The notes below the pieces were generated by a model. That model saw nothing but the letters and a program-made list of their open reading frames with translations, made no database searches and was not told the DNA's origin. The position numbers and the translations under genes were made by a program. DNA of 64,000 nucleotides. It comes from Saccharomonospora piscinae. Lineage in GTDB: Bacteria; Actinomycetota; Actinomycetes; Mycobacteriales; Pseudonocardiaceae. Shown here piece by piece: positions 28,017-36,976 of the stretch (the first letter of the stretch is position 1; each line of letters opens with the position of its first letter). Location: positions 744,001 through 808,000 of the forward strand of contig NZ_VCEK01000001.1 of assembly GCF_005862235.1 (NCBI RefSeq), written 5' to 3'.

Positions 28017-28631
28017 TCACGCCCTCCCGGCGACGTCGCGTCCCACGGCCCGCGCGATCTGTGCCACGTACAGCGCACCGGACCATAGGTACAGGACCGC
28101 ACCCCACGCCGTGAAGGCGTAGGCGATCGGGCGCAGCACCTCCGCGACCGGGGTCTCGGCGTGGGAGACCAGCAGCAGCGGCAGCGCGTACATGAGGGTG
28201 AAGGTCGCCGCCTTGCCGATGTAGGTCACCTCGGGTGGGGCGAAGCGGCGGCGACGCAGCGCCAGCAGGGCGATTCCGACGACGATCTCCCTGCCCACGA
28301 GGGCGAGCACGACCCACCACGGCACGATGTCGCGCAGCAGGAAGGCCAGCAGCGCGGCGGCGATGTAGAGCCGGTCGGCCGCGGGATCGAGTAGCTGGCC
28401 GAGCGGAGTGGACTGGTCGAGGATTCGGGCGAGCTTGCCGTCCAGCCAGTCGGTGATCCCACTGACGATCAGCAACCCGAAGGCCCACCCGTCGGCCTGT
28501 GGCCCCAGCAGGAGCCAGAGGAAGACCGGCACTCCCGCGAGCCGGGCGATCGACAGCAGGTTCGGCACGGTCATGAGCTGTCGTGCCACGGACTGCTGGC
28601 TGCCGGTCCCGACGGGCTGAGCTTCGGTCAC
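28017..28631 (-). CDS. CDP-alcohol phosphatidyltransferase (PgsA2-like)
   Basis: The 204-residue membrane enzyme transfers a phosphatidyl group from CDP-diacylglycerol to an alcohol. The CAP motif is intact: D-W-L-D-G-x2-A-R-x8-G-x3-D-x3-D at about residues 61-84 ([18 protein letters not shown]). Five hydrophobic helices follow the motif. It matches the Rv1822-type position near gcvH/garA. The substrate (glycerol 3-phosphate versus another alcohol) is not decided by the motif. The GTG/ATG start at 28631 gives a usual N-terminus; the downstream small gene starts 35 bases away. Confidence 0.88.
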   Translation of the reverse strand: MTEAQPVGTGSQQSVARQLMTVPNLLSIARLAGVPVFLWLLLGPQADGWAFGLLIVSGITDWLDGKLARILDQSTPLGQLLDPAADRLYIAAALLAFLLRDIVPWWVVLALVGREIVVGIALLALRRRRFAPPEVTYIGKAATFTLMYALPLLLVSHAETPVAEVLRPIAYAFTAWGAVLYLWSGALYVAQIARAVGRDVAGRA

Positions 28632-28665
28632 CCGCTCACCGTAGCGGCACCCAGCACCGTCGTGA

Positions 28666-28938
28666 TCAGCAGGAGCGCCGATAGGTCCAGCCTCGTCTGC
28701 GCAGCTCGTCGCCGGTGAGCGGCTGCGGTCGCCCGTGGTGATCGGTTCCCATCCACCGGGGCCGTCCCGACCCGCTCTCCAGCACGTACGGCCGTCCCCG
28801 GCTCCACACCACGGTGCAGGGGGTCGTGGGCGGGGATGCCTGGGCGTCCCGGTCCCCCGCCCGGGTACGGCTGGACCCGTGGTCGTCGGTGGGTTCGGTG
28901 GGGCGGACGCGGGGTCCGCTCTGCTGGTCGGTACTCAT
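28666..28938 (-). CDS. Small hypothetical protein (90 aa)
   Basis: The 90-residue basic, Arg/Gly/Pro-rich protein has a disordered first half and a second half with spaced aromatics (WSRGRPYVLESGSGRPRWMG, then RRGWTYRRS). It has no signal peptide or membrane segment. ATG at 28938 has GCAGGTGCG just upstream. It precedes the phosphatidyltransferase with a gap of 34 bases. I do not recognise a family; the arrangement of aromatics and charged residues looks like a small nucleic-acid or surface-binding protein. Confidence 0.5.
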   Translation of the reverse strand: MSTDQQSGPRVRPTEPTDDHGSSRTRAGDRDAQASPPTTPCTVVWSRGRPYVLESGSGRPRWMGTDHHGRPQPLTGDELRRRGWTYRRSC

Positions 28939-29048
28939 CGCACCTGCACTCGGTTCGACTGTGTGGATCACTGACGGGATTGACCTGTGAGCGCCGTCTC
29001 ACACGTCCTCGCGAGACCTCGCTCACACAACCCATCGGCACGGTGACA

Positions 29049-29066
29049 CGATTCGTTAGCGAATCG
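29049..29066. promoter_or_regulatory. 18-bp perfect palindrome between ACS and the small gene
   Basis: CGATTCG-TTAG-CGAATCG has 7-bp arms and a 4-base centre. It lies 42 bases past the acyl-CoA synthetase stop and about 110 bases upstream of the small gene at 28938. It could be an operator or a terminator stem. No cognate regulator is known. Confidence 0.4.
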
Positions 29067-29107
29067 ATGACGAAACGCGCCACCGTGTCGGGTGATTCTC
29101 ACCAGAG

Positions 29108-30880
29108 TCAGCTCGCAGGCGGCGGAAAGTCCGCCTCCCGGAACTCGGTGTCGTTCCCGGCGTCCGGCCGGTCCTGCTCCCGGCTCCGCAACTCGACCCG
29201 GCGAATCTTGCCGGAGATCGTCTTCGGCAGGTCGGCGAACTCCAGTCTGCGGATGCGCTTGTACGGCGCGAGGTGCTCACGGCAGAACGCGAAGATGCTC
29301 GCCGCCGTCTCCCCGGTGGCCTCGTGGCCCTGGGCGAGCACGACGTACGCCTTGGGCACCGCCAGCCGGATCTCGTCCGGTGAGGGCACGACGGCGGCCT
29401 CGGCGACCGCCTCGTGCTCCAGCAGAACGCTTTCCAGCTCGAACGGCGAGATGCGGTAGTCGGACGCCTTGAAGACGTCGTCGGTGCGGCCCACATAGGT
29501 GATGTAGCCGTCGTCGTCGAGGCTGCCGACGTCCCCGGTGTGGTAGTAGCCTCCGGCGAATGCGGCGGCCGTGCGCTCCTCGTCGCCGGCGTAGCCCGTC
29601 ATGAGCCCCACCGGGCGCCGCGTGAGATCGAGGCAGATCTCGCCCTCGCGCGCGGGCTGCCCGGTGGCCGGGTCGAGCAGCGTGACGGTGAATCCGGGCA
29701 CCGCCCGCCCCATCGAGCCCGGCCGCACGGGCTGGCCAGGCGTGTTGGCGACCTGCACACTGGTCTCGGTCTGGCCGAACCCGTCGCGGATCGTCACGCC
29801 CCACGCCTGGCGCACCTGCTCGATGACCTCGGGGTTCAGCGGCTCCCCCGCGCCCACCACCTTGCGCGGAGGTGTGCGCAGCGCGGTGAGATCGGCCTGG
29901 ATCAGCATGCGCCACACCGTCGGCGGGGCGCAGAAGCTCGTGATCCCGCAGCGGTCCAGCTGCGCCATGAGCGCGCCCGCGTCGAAGCGAGTGTAGTTGT
30001 ACAGGAAGACGGTGGCCTCGGCGTTCCACGGCGCGAAGACGTTGCTCCACGCGTGTTTGGCCCAGCCGGGCGAGGAGATGTTGAGATGGACGTCTCCGGG
30101 TTCGAGGCCGATCCAGTACATCGTCGACAGGTGGCCCACCGGGTAGGAGACGTGGGTGTGCTCCACGAGCTTCGGCTGCGCCGTCGTGCCCGAGGTGAAG
30201 TACAGCAGCAACGGGTCGCCGGCGCGGGTCGGCCCGTCCGGGGTGAACACGGGGTCGGCGTCCGAGGAGTCGGCGAACGAGTGCCAGCCGTCGCCGCCGC
30301 CCACGGCCACGCGCGTGTAGTCACCGGGGACGTCGGCGAACTTCGCGGTGTCGGCGGCCCGCACCACGACGTGCGCCGCCCGGCCCCGTTCCACGCGGTC
30401 ACGCAGGTCCGCGGGGCCCAGCAGCGTCGACGCCGGGATGATCACCGCACCGAGCTTGGCCGCCGCGAGGATCGTCTCCCACAGCTCCACCTGGTTGCCG
30501 AGCATGAGGATCAGCCGGTCGCCGCGTCGCACTCCCCGCTCGCGCAGCCAGTTCGCCACCTGGTTCGAACGGCGGGACAGTTCGGGATACGTCCACCGGT
30601 TCTCCGCGCCGTCCTCCTCGACGATCCACAGCGCGGCCCGCTCGGCGTTGTGCTCCTCGGCCGCGATCCGGTCGAACCAGTCGAGCGCCCAGTTGAACTC
30701 GCCGAACTCGGGCCACGCGAACTCCGCCCGCGCCGCCGCGTAGTCCTCGCGATGCGCCAGTAGCGAGTCCCGCGCCTGCCGGAACCGCCGGTACGCCTCC
30801 CGCGAGACGGTCTCTGCGGCGTCTACGGCGTCTCCGGTGTCCGTGTTCCCGATGTCGTCGGCGCCCTTGCCGTTGCCCAC
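29108..30880 (-). CDS. Acyl-CoA synthetase (AMP-forming, ACSM-like)
   Basis: The 590-residue adenylate-forming enzyme activates a carboxylic acid to its CoA thioester. AMP-binding LLLYFTSGTTAQPKLVEH (about 205-222), APPTVWRMLI, the ATP-contact GFGQTETS and the motif YYHTGDVGSLDDDGY are present, plus KTISGKIRR with catalytic lysine near the end. The start at 30880 (MGNGKGADD) is chosen because GAGGAGG lies eight bases upstream and it follows the hydratase stop; earlier GTG codons would overlap that gene. Sequence resembles medium-chain acyl-CoA synthetases; the acid is unknown. The downstream end is followed by a palindrome at 29049. Confidence 0.9.
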   Translation of the reverse strand: MGNGKGADDIGNTDTGDAVDAAETVSREAYRRFRQARDSLLAHREDYAAARAEFAWPEFGEFNWALDWFDRIAAEEHNAERAALWIVEEDGAENRWTYPELSRRSNQVANWLRERGVRRGDRLILMLGNQVELWETILAAAKLGAVIIPASTLLGPADLRDRVERGRAAHVVVRAADTAKFADVPGDYTRVAVGGGDGWHSFADSSDADPVFTPDGPTRAGDPLLLYFTSGTTAQPKLVEHTHVSYPVGHLSTMYWIGLEPGDVHLNISSPGWAKHAWSNVFAPWNAEATVFLYNYTRFDAGALMAQLDRCGITSFCAPPTVWRMLIQADLTALRTPPRKVVGAGEPLNPEVIEQVRQAWGVTIRDGFGQTETSVQVANTPGQPVRPGSMGRAVPGFTVTLLDPATGQPAREGEICLDLTRRPVGLMTGYAGDEERTAAAFAGGYYHTGDVGSLDDDGYITYVGRTDDVFKASDYRISPFELESVLLEHEAVAEAAVVPSPDEIRLAVPKAYVVLAQGHEATGETAASIFAFCREHLAPYKRIRRLEFADLPKTISGKIRRVELRSREQDRPDAGNDTEFREADFPPPAS

Positions 30881-30893
30881 TGGCGCTGCCTCC

Positions 30894-31754
30894 TCACTCA
30901 CCCCGGAATTCCGGCTCACGGCGCTGCAGGAACGCCTGCACCGCCTCCGTCAGGTCGTGGCTCGGCAGGAACGCGGCGTTCCACGTCGCCACGTACCGCA
31001 GCCCGGCCTCGACCCGCTGGTCGGTGTTGACGGAGAGTACGTCCTTCACACCCTGCACGACCAGCGGAGGATTCGCCGCGATGTCGGCCGCCATGGTCCG
31101 TGCCGCGGCGAGCGTGGCGTCGCGATCGGCGTGGACGTCGTTGACCAGGCCGATCCGCTCCGCGCGTGCGGCGTCGATGTCCCGTCCCGTGAGGGCGAGT
31201 TCGCGCAGGTGCCCCTCCCCGATGATCGACGCGAGTCGCTGCAGGCTGCCCATGTCCGCGACGATCGCGACCCGAACCTCGCGGACGCTGAACCGGGCGT
31301 CCGCGCTCGCGATCCGGACGTCGGCCGCCGACACGAGGTCGACCCCGCCGCCGATGCACCAGCCCGCGACGGCCGCGATGACCGGCTTGCGGGTGCGGGC
31401 GACCGAGGTGATCGCGTCCTGCATGCGGCGGACCTCGTCGAGGAACTCGCGCCGGGGCCGGGCCAGCGCGTCGCCACCCAGGTACTCGCTCCACGACGGC
31501 AGCATCGCGGCGAGGTCGAGCCCGTAGGAGAAGTTCCTGCCGCTGCCGGTCAGCACGATCGCCCTGACTTCCGGGTCCCGGTCCAGCTCACCGAACGCGA
31601 TCGGCAGCTCCCGCCAGAAGTCGGGCCCCATCGCGTTGCCCTTGCCGGGCCCGAGCAACGTCACCTCGGCGACGTGCCCACTGCGCTCCACGCTCAGGGA
31701 GGTGTACTGCCCGGAGACGGTGTCCGGTGTGTCGTTCGTGTCGCTGCCAGTCAT
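30894..31754 (-). CDS. Enoyl-CoA hydratase/isomerase
   Basis: The 286-residue crotonase-fold protein has the oxyanion-hole region GSGRNFSYGLDLAAM and the AAVAGWCIGGGVDLVSAADV turn. The usual catalytic glutamates of hydratases are not both obvious, so it may be an isomerase or other crotonase. It sits 13 bases before the acyl-CoA synthetase ribosome-binding site and is probably in one operon with it. ATG at 31754 has GAGG upstream. Confidence 0.88.
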   Translation of the reverse strand: MTGSDTNDTPDTVSGQYTSLSVERSGHVAEVTLLGPGKGNAMGPDFWRELPIAFGELDRDPEVRAIVLTGSGRNFSYGLDLAAMLPSWSEYLGGDALARPRREFLDEVRRMQDAITSVARTRKPVIAAVAGWCIGGGVDLVSAADVRIASADARFSVREVRVAIVADMGSLQRLASIIGEGHLRELALTGRDIDAARAERIGLVNDVHADRDATLAAARTMAADIAANPPLVVQGVKDVLSVNTDQRVEAGLRYVATWNAAFLPSHDLTEAVQAFLQRREPEFRGE

Positions 31755-31847
31755 GCGCCCATCCTCGCCCACCCCGCCAGATGCGGGCAGTGGTCGGGCG
31801 GAGAGTGAGAGCGACGTCGCGCGCCGGGGCCGTCCGCGAGTTCCGGC

Positions 31848-33089
31848 CTAGGCCAGCCCCGCCACGGGCCCCACCACCGTGACGGCGGGCGGCCGGATAC
31901 CCGCCTCGGTCACACTCGCGGCGATGTCGGCGAGCGTGCCGCGCACCACCCGCTGCGAACGCAGGGTGCCTTCCTGCACCACCGCCACGGGCGTGTCCTT
32001 CGGGCGCCCCGCCTCGACGAGCGCGTCGGTGAACCGCCCGAGCCGCTCCACGCCCATGAGCAGAACGACCGTGCCCCGCAGCCTGCCCAGCGCGTCCCAG
32101 TCCACGAGCGAGCGCTCGTCGCCGGGGGGCACGTGCCCGGACACCACGACCACCTCGTGCGCGACGCCGCGGTGGGTCACCGGCACGTCGGCGGCGGCCG
32201 GCGCGGAGAAGGCACTGGTCACACCGGGGACGACGGTGACGGGGACGTCGGCCTCGGCGCACGCGAGCACCTCCTCGAAGCCGCGGCCGAAGACGTAGGG
32301 GTCGCCGCCCTTGAGGCGGACCACGAACCGGCCCGCACGGGCGTGTTCGACGAGCGTGCGGTTGAGGACGTCCTGCGCGGCGGCCCTGCCGTACGGGATC
32401 TTCGCCGCGTCCACGACCTCGACGTGGGGCGGCAGTTCGTCGAGCAGTTCGCGGGGCGCCAGCCGGTCGACCACCACCACGTCGGCTCGCCCGAGCAGGC
32501 GACGGCCGCGCACCGTGATGAGTTCGGGATCGCCCGGCCCGCCGCCGACGAGCGCGACCCCGCCCGTCCGGGCTTCGTCCGGCCCGGACTCGCCCGGGTC
32601 CGCCACCACGCCGGAGCTCAGCCCGTCGAGCACCGCGTCGCGGACGGCGGCCGAGCGCAGCGGGGTGCCACCGGAGAGGACGCCCACCAGCAGGCCGTCG
32701 TGGTGTCCGGTCGCCGGGGTGACCGCGCTGCCTCCCGTGCCGTCGTCGGCGCGGACGCAGAACACCCTGGCACTCTCGGCGTCCGCCACGACCGTGGCGT
32801 TGACGGCCGGGTCGTCGGTGCAGGCGAGCGCGTACCAGGCATCCGCCACGTCGCCGTCCTCGCCCGCGCGGTAGGGCCGCGCGTGCCACACCAATTCCCC
32901 GGCGTCGGCCAGCGCCTGCACCGAGGGTGTGGTGTGCGGCGCGACGACCTCCACCGCCGCACCCGCCGCCAGCAGGCGCGGCAGACGCCGCTGCGCCACG
33001 GTGCCCCCGCCCACGACGAGGACCCGGCGGCCCGCGAGATCGAGACCCGTCAGGTAGTGCTGTTCCTCCTCCGGCATGCGGACCAGCAT
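31848..33089 (-). CDS. cysG: Siroheme synthase / uroporphyrinogen-III C-methyltransferase
   Basis: The 413-residue enzyme has an N-terminal precorrin-2 dehydrogenase/ferrochelatase domain (about 12-150; [15 protein letters not shown]) and a C-terminal tetrapyrrole methylase (about 170-410) with [31 protein letters not shown] and [10 protein letters not shown]. Together they make siroheme from uroporphyrinogen III for sulfite and nitrite reductases. The start is either ATG 33089 or the in-frame ATG 33077 (MPEEEQHY), four codons later. Neighbours are unrelated; no sulfite reductase lies in the window. Confidence 0.93.
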   Translation of the reverse strand: MLVRMPEEEQHYLTGLDLAGRRVLVVGGGTVAQRRLPRLLAAGAAVEVVAPHTTPSVQALADAGELVWHARPYRAGEDGDVADAWYALACTDDPAVNATVVADAESARVFCVRADDGTGGSAVTPATGHHDGLLVGVLSGGTPLRSAAVRDAVLDGLSSGVVADPGESGPDEARTGGVALVGGGPGDPELITVRGRRLLGRADVVVVDRLAPRELLDELPPHVEVVDAAKIPYGRAAAQDVLNRTLVEHARAGRFVVRLKGGDPYVFGRGFEEVLACAEADVPVTVVPGVTSAFSAPAAADVPVTHRGVAHEVVVVSGHVPPGDERSLVDWDALGRLRGTVVLLMGVERLGRFTDALVEAGRPKDTPVAVVQEGTLRSQRVVRGTLADIAASVTEAGIRPPAVTVVGPVAGLA

Positions 33090-33154
33090 GCCGTCCCGCC
33101 CGCCACGAGAACGAGCGCAGTGGTCAGCGTCTCACCATCCGGTACGGGCAGCTC

Positions 33155-33562
33155 TCAGTCACTGGGACGCAGCAGTGCCAGCAGTTCGCTGTTGCCGAAC
33201 ATCCGGGCGGTGTCCACAGCCGACGGTTGCCCCAGCTCGGGATCGGCGCCCCCGTCGAGCAGGGCACGAACGACGTCGGGCTCGCTCTTGAAGACGGCAC
33301 CGGCGAGCGGGCTCTGGCCGCGATCGTTGAGACGGTTGGGGTCGGCCCCGCGTTCCAGCAGCGTCCGCACCGTCGCCGCGTGGCCGTGGTAGGCGGCCAG
33401 CATCACGAGTGTGTCGCCGCTGTCGTTGGTGAGATCGGCGGAGATCCCGGCGTCGACGTAGGCGGCGAGCGTCTCGGCCTGCCCGTGCCTGGCGAAGCCG
33501 AACACCCTGGCCCACAGGTCGAGCAGTTCCGGGTCCGGTTCCCGCGCGGCGTGGTCGTTCAT
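33155..33562 (-). CDS. Ankyrin-repeat protein
   Basis: The 135-residue protein holds three ankyrin repeats at about 47-125: NDSGDTLVMLAAYHGHAAT, NDRGQSPLAGAVFKSEPDV and a shorter final repeat. The N-terminal helix (DPELLDLWARVFGFARHG) caps the stack. Ankyrin repeats bind other proteins; the partner is unknown. The start at 33562 is the ATG of MNDHAAREPDPELL; the longer frame from 33628 lacks a ribosome-binding site. It is divergent from a TetR gene. Confidence 0.8.
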   Translation of the reverse strand: MNDHAAREPDPELLDLWARVFGFARHGQAETLAAYVDAGISADLTNDSGDTLVMLAAYHGHAATVRTLLERGADPNRLNDRGQSPLAGAVFKSEPDVVRALLDGGADPELGQPSAVDTARMFGNSELLALLRPSD

Positions 33563-33663
33563 GGGCTCAGCGTGCCACGGAACCCGGAACGGCGGGCGAC
33601 GGTCTAGGATGACAACGCACGTGGTCACATCGGCGGTGGCACGGATCGGACTCGGATCAGACG

Positions 33664-34272
33664 ATGACGGACGCGAATCGCACCTGGGCCGGAACCTCGC
33701 TCTCCGACCGCAGGGCGAGAAGGCGGCGGCAGCTCCTCGACGCCGGGCTCGACCTCCTCGGCACCCCGGAGGGGCCTGCGGTGAGCGTGCGCGCCGTGTG
33801 CCGCTCGGCCGGGCTCACCGAGCGCTACTTCTACGAGAGCTTCACCGATCGCGACGAGTTCGTGGTGGCCGCCTACGACCACGTCGTCACGCTGGCGCAC
33901 CGGACTCTCGTCGACGCCGTCTCGCTCGCGGGCAGCGATCCGTCCCGGCGCGCCGAGGCTGCGGTGTCGGCGTTCGTCACGCTGATCCTCGACGATCCGC
34001 GGCAGGGGCGCGTGTTGCTGCTGGCGCCGCTGGCGGAGGAGCCGCTGCGCCGCATCGGCGCGCAACGGCTGCCGGTCTTCGCCGACCTGGTGCGCGAGCA
34101 ACTGTCCGACCGGCTCGACGAGGGTGACCGCGCCATGACGGCGACCGCGCTGGTGGGCGGGCTCGCCAACGTGTTCGCCGGGTACCTGGGCGGGACGTTC
34201 GACGTCACCCGCGAACGGCTGACGGCCCACTGTGTCCGGCTGGTGCTCGCCGCCGAGGGACTGCACTCCTGA
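33664..34272 (+). CDS. TetR family transcriptional regulator
   Basis: The 202-residue TetR protein has a helix-turn-helix at about 20-65 (VSVRAVCRSAGLTERYFYESF) and an all-helical ligand domain. It lies alone between ankyrin and the convergent xylA. The family usually regulates a divergent or adjacent gene; the ankyrin gene across 101 bases is the only divergent candidate. A 21-bp-period repeat array begins 77 bases after its stop. Confidence 0.85.
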   Translation: MTDANRTWAGTSLSDRRARRRRQLLDAGLDLLGTPEGPAVSVRAVCRSAGLTERYFYESFTDRDEFVVAAYDHVVTLAHRTLVDAVSLAGSDPSRRAEAAVSAFVTLILDDPRQGRVLLLAPLAEEPLRRIGAQRLPVFADLVREQLSDRLDEGDRAMTATALVGGLANVFAGYLGGTFDVTRERLTAHCVRLVLAAEGLHS

Positions 34273-34348
34273 CCGGCCCCAGGCCGACTCGAACGGGTGA
34301 AGCCGTGGCGTGCCCACCGCGGAGGGCGGCGGCGGGCACGACACGAGT

Positions 34349-34411
34349 TGCGGACACCACTACGCAGCCTGCGGACACGGCTACGCAGCCTGCGGACACG
34401 GCTGCGGGGCC
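34349..34411. repeat. 21-bp tandem repeat array (locus 1, three units)
   Basis: Three units of exactly 21 bases start at 34349, 34370 and 34391. Each begins TGCGGACAC; the 11-base core TGCGGACACGG is followed by CTACGCAGCC or a variant. The array lies between tetR and the convergent xylA stop. The same core and period occur at 60622 and 63889. Confidence 0.85.
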
Positions 34412-34418
34412 CGACGCT

Positions 34419-35588
34419 TCAGGCGGCGCCGAGCAGGTGCTCGAAGGCCAGTTGGGACAGTTGCGCGTAGGCGTAGCCGCGCTGTGCCACGGCGTCGGCG
34501 TCGAAATCCTCGAACGCGGTCCGGTCGGCCTTGAGGTCGGCGGGGCTCTCCCCTTCGGCCAGGGTGGGCCGCGACAGCTCGGGCACCCGCGAGCGCTCCA
34601 GCGCCTCGACGACCCTCGGGTCGGCCCGGAACGCCAGCGCCCGCTCCCGCAGCAGCAGGTAGGACCGCATGTTGGCCTCCGCGCTCGCCCACACCCCGTC
34701 GATGTCCTCGGTGCGCGGCGGCTTGTAGTCGAAGTGGCGCGGCCCCTCGTAGCCACCGTGCTCCAGCAGGTCCACGAGGAAGAACGCCGAGAGCACGTCA
34801 CCGTGGCCGAACACGAGGTCCTGGTCGTAGCGCGGCCCGTGCTGGCCGTTGAGGTCGAGGTGGAACAGCTTGCCCTGCCACAGCGCCTGGCCGATGCCGT
34901 GGACGAAGTTCAGGCCCGCCATCTGCTCGTGCCCGACCTCGGGGTTGACACCCACCATGTCGTGGTGTTCCAGCGTGGAGATGAACGCCAGCGCGTGCCC
35001 GATCGTGGGCAGCAGGATGTCGCCCCTCGGCTCGTTGGGCTTGGGCTCCAGCGCCAGCCGCAGGCCGTAGCCCTGGTCGCGCACGTACTGCGCGAGGGTG
35101 TCGATGCCCTCGCGGTAGCGGTCCATCGCGGCGCGCACGTCCTTGGCCGCGTCGGTCTCGCTGCCCTCGCGCCCGCCCCACAGCACGTAGGTGGAGGCGC
35201 CGAGCTCGGCCGCGAGGTCCATGTTGCGCATGACCTTGCGCAGCGCGAACCGGCGGACCTCCCGGTCGTTGCTGGTGAGGCCGCCGTCCTTGAACACCGG
35301 GTGGGTGAACAGGTTGGTGGTGGCCATCGGCACCACGAGCCCGGTCTCGTCGAGCGCGGCCCGGAACCGGTTGATGCGCCGGTCCCGTTCGGTGGTGTCG
35401 CTGCCGAACGGGATCAGGTCGTCGTCGTGGAAGGTCACGCCCCACGCGCCGAGCTCCGCGAGGCGGTGCACGGCTTCTACGGCATCCAGCTCGGGACGGG
35501 TGGCGTCGCCGAACGGGTCGGCCGCACGCCATCCCACCGTCCACAGGCCGAAACTGAACTTGTCTTCGGGCACGGGCTTGCCGACCAC
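34419..35588 (-). CDS. xylA: Xylose isomerase
   Basis: The 389-residue class I enzyme interconverts D-xylose and D-xylulose using two divalent metals. Metal/substrate residues are visible: His in [12 protein letters not shown], Glu-Lys in [13 protein letters not shown], Glu-His in [11 protein letters not shown], and Asp in [15 protein letters not shown]. The N-terminus and length match Streptomyces/Actinoplanes xylose isomerases (387-390). It is divergent from a ROK regulator and shares operators with it. xylB (xylulokinase) is not adjacent. Confidence 0.97.
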   Translation of the reverse strand: MVGKPVPEDKFSFGLWTVGWRAADPFGDATRPELDAVEAVHRLAELGAWGVTFHDDDLIPFGSDTTERDRRINRFRAALDETGLVVPMATTNLFTHPVFKDGGLTSNDREVRRFALRKVMRNMDLAAELGASTYVLWGGREGSETDAAKDVRAAMDRYREGIDTLAQYVRDQGYGLRLALEPKPNEPRGDILLPTIGHALAFISTLEHHDMVGVNPEVGHEQMAGLNFVHGIGQALWQGKLFHLDLNGQHGPRYDQDLVFGHGDVLSAFFLVDLLEHGGYEGPRHFDYKPPRTEDIDGVWASAEANMRSYLLLRERALAFRADPRVVEALERSRVPELSRPTLAEGESPADLKADRTAFEDFDADAVAQRGYAYAQLSQLAFEHLLGAA

Positions 35589-35619
35589 GATGTCCTCCCG
35601 CTGGAGATCCGGCGAAATA

Positions 35620-35634
35620 GTTCGAGCACTGAAC
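35620..35634 (-). promoter_or_regulatory. xylA-proximal ROK operator (GTTC-N7-GAAC)
   Basis: GTTCGAGCACTGAAC is an inverted repeat with 7-base centre, 32 bases before the xylA start. The spacing matches the site at 35669-35683, and the two share the pattern GTTC-N5-CT-GAAC. A ROK dimer bound here would cover the xylA promoter. Confidence 0.6.
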
Positions 35635-35667
35635 TTATGCCGTGCCCCGGCAGAGGGTCAAGGCTTT

Positions 35668-35684
35668 CGTTCAACGCCTGAACG
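35668..35684 (+). promoter_or_regulatory. ROK-gene-proximal operator (GTTC-N7-GAAC)
   Basis: CGTTCAACGCCTGAACG has 6-bp perfect arms (CGTTCA/TGAACG) with a 5-base centre; its inner GTTC-N7-GAAC layout equals the xylA-side site. It ends 14 bases before the ROK start codon, so autoregulation is likely. Together the two sites fill most of the 110-base divergent region. Confidence 0.6.
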
Positions 35685-35698
35685 ATTAGGATCGGGCG

Positions 35699-36976
35699 AT
35701 GACCGCCACCGGGCCCGCGGGCCAGCACACCGTGCGGCGCCACAACTGCGCCCTCGTGCTGGCCGCCGTCGCGAACGAACCCGGAGTCTCCCGGGCCGGG
35801 GTCGCCACGCGCACCGGACTCACGAAGGCCACCGTGTCGAGCCTGGTCGATCGCCTGGTGCTCGCCTCGCTGATCCGCGAGGAGGGCCGCCAGCACCGGA
35901 GCGGTCCCGGGCGCAGGGGCACGTCCCTGTCCCTGTCGCCCGACGGCCCGCACGGACTCGGCGTCGAGATCGCGGTCGACCACGTCACCACCTGCCTCGT
36001 CGGCCTCACCGGCGGCACGCGGCACGCGCACGTGCGACGCGCCGACAACCGGGACGGCCCGGCCCGCACGCTGGAGCGCGTGGCGGGCGAGGTGGCGGAC
36101 GCACTGCGCCGTGCCGAGCACGACGGCATTCCGGTGGGCGGTATCGGGGTCGCCGTGCCCGGCCTGGTGGAGGCCTCCGGCGGGCGGGTCCACCGGGCAC
36201 CCAACCTCGGCTGGCACGACGTGGACCTCGCCGAGGAGCTGGCCTGCCGCGTCCCCGTCGCCCCGGGCGAGCTGGTGGTCGGCAACGAGGCCAACCTCGC
36301 CGCCCTGGCCGAACTCGCGGCACTGCGGCAGGCGGGTGGCGAGATCCCCGAGAGCTTCGTCCACGTCTCCGGTGAGGTCGGCATCGGCGCCGGTCTCGTG
36401 CTCGGCGGCGAACTCTTCGACGGCACCCGCGGCTTCGGCGGGGAGCTGGGGCACTTCCCCGTGCGCCCGCGCGGCCCCCGGTGCTCGTGCGGCTCGCGGG
36501 GCTGCCTGGAACGGCTGGCCGGGCAGGACGCCATTCTCGACCGTGCCGGGGCCCGCGACGTCGACGCCCTGCTCGCGCTGCTCGACGCCGCCGACCGCAC
36601 CGCCACCAGTGCCGTCCGGTCGGCGGGCCGCCTGCTGGGCACGGCGCTGTCGAGCGCGGTGAACCTGCTCGACGTGCCCACCGTGGTGCTCGGCGGCACC
36701 TATGCCCGGCTGCACCCGTGGCTGGCGGGCCCGCTGACCGACGAGCTCGGCACCCGGGTGCTGAGCGCGCGATGGCACCCCGTGGAGGTCCGGGCCTCCG
36801 TGCTCGGCGCCGACGCCGCCGTGCGTGGCGCGGCCACCACCGCGCTGCGCACGATCCTCACCGACCCCGAGTCCTTCATCTCACCCGGTCGGCCCCCACC
36901 TCACGCGGACTCCCGCACCACCAGCTCCGTGGGCAGCAGGATCGACGGCGGCAGCGGTGTCTCCCCCGCGAGCTGA
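35699..36976 (+). CDS. ROK family transcriptional regulator (XylR-type)
   Basis: The 425-residue protein has an N-terminal winged helix (about 10-70; GVSRAGVATRTGLTKATVSSLVDRLV), a ROK sugar-binding core (about 95-360) and the zinc motif CSCGSRGCLE near residue 262. The ROK phosphate loop is degenerate, as in repressors rather than kinases. It is divergent from xylA with two shared operators, so xylose is the natural inducer. The 3' end overlaps the convergent cebR by 76 bases, an unusually long tail overlap. The last residues (SFISPGRPPPHADSRTT) may be a read-through tail. Confidence 0.88.
   Translation: MTATGPAGQHTVRRHNCALVLAAVANEPGVSRAGVATRTGLTKATVSSLVDRLVLASLIREEGRQHRSGPGRRGTSLSLSPDGPHGLGVEIAVDHVTTCLVGLTGGTRHAHVRRADNRDGPARTLERVAGEVADALRRAEHDGIPVGGIGVAVPGLVEASGGRVHRAPNLGWHDVDLAEELACRVPVAPGELVVGNEANLAALAELAALRQAGGEIPESFVHVSGEVGIGAGLVLGGELFDGTRGFGGELGHFPVRPRGPRCSCGSRGCLERLAGQDAILDRAGARDVDALLALLDAADRTATSAVRSAGRLLGTALSSAVNLLDVPTVVLGGTYARLHPWLAGPLTDELGTRVLSARWHPVEVRASVLGADAAVRGAATTALRTILTDPESFISPGRPPPHADSRTTSSVGSRIDGGSGVSPAS

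Noticed and set aside
34310-34534. Small protein with repeated CGHGYAA-like units over the repeat array
   Set aside because: The apparent peptide repeat comes only from the 21-base period. The frame overlaps the xylA 3' end and has no ribosome-binding site, and other loci keep the DNA repeat without the frame.
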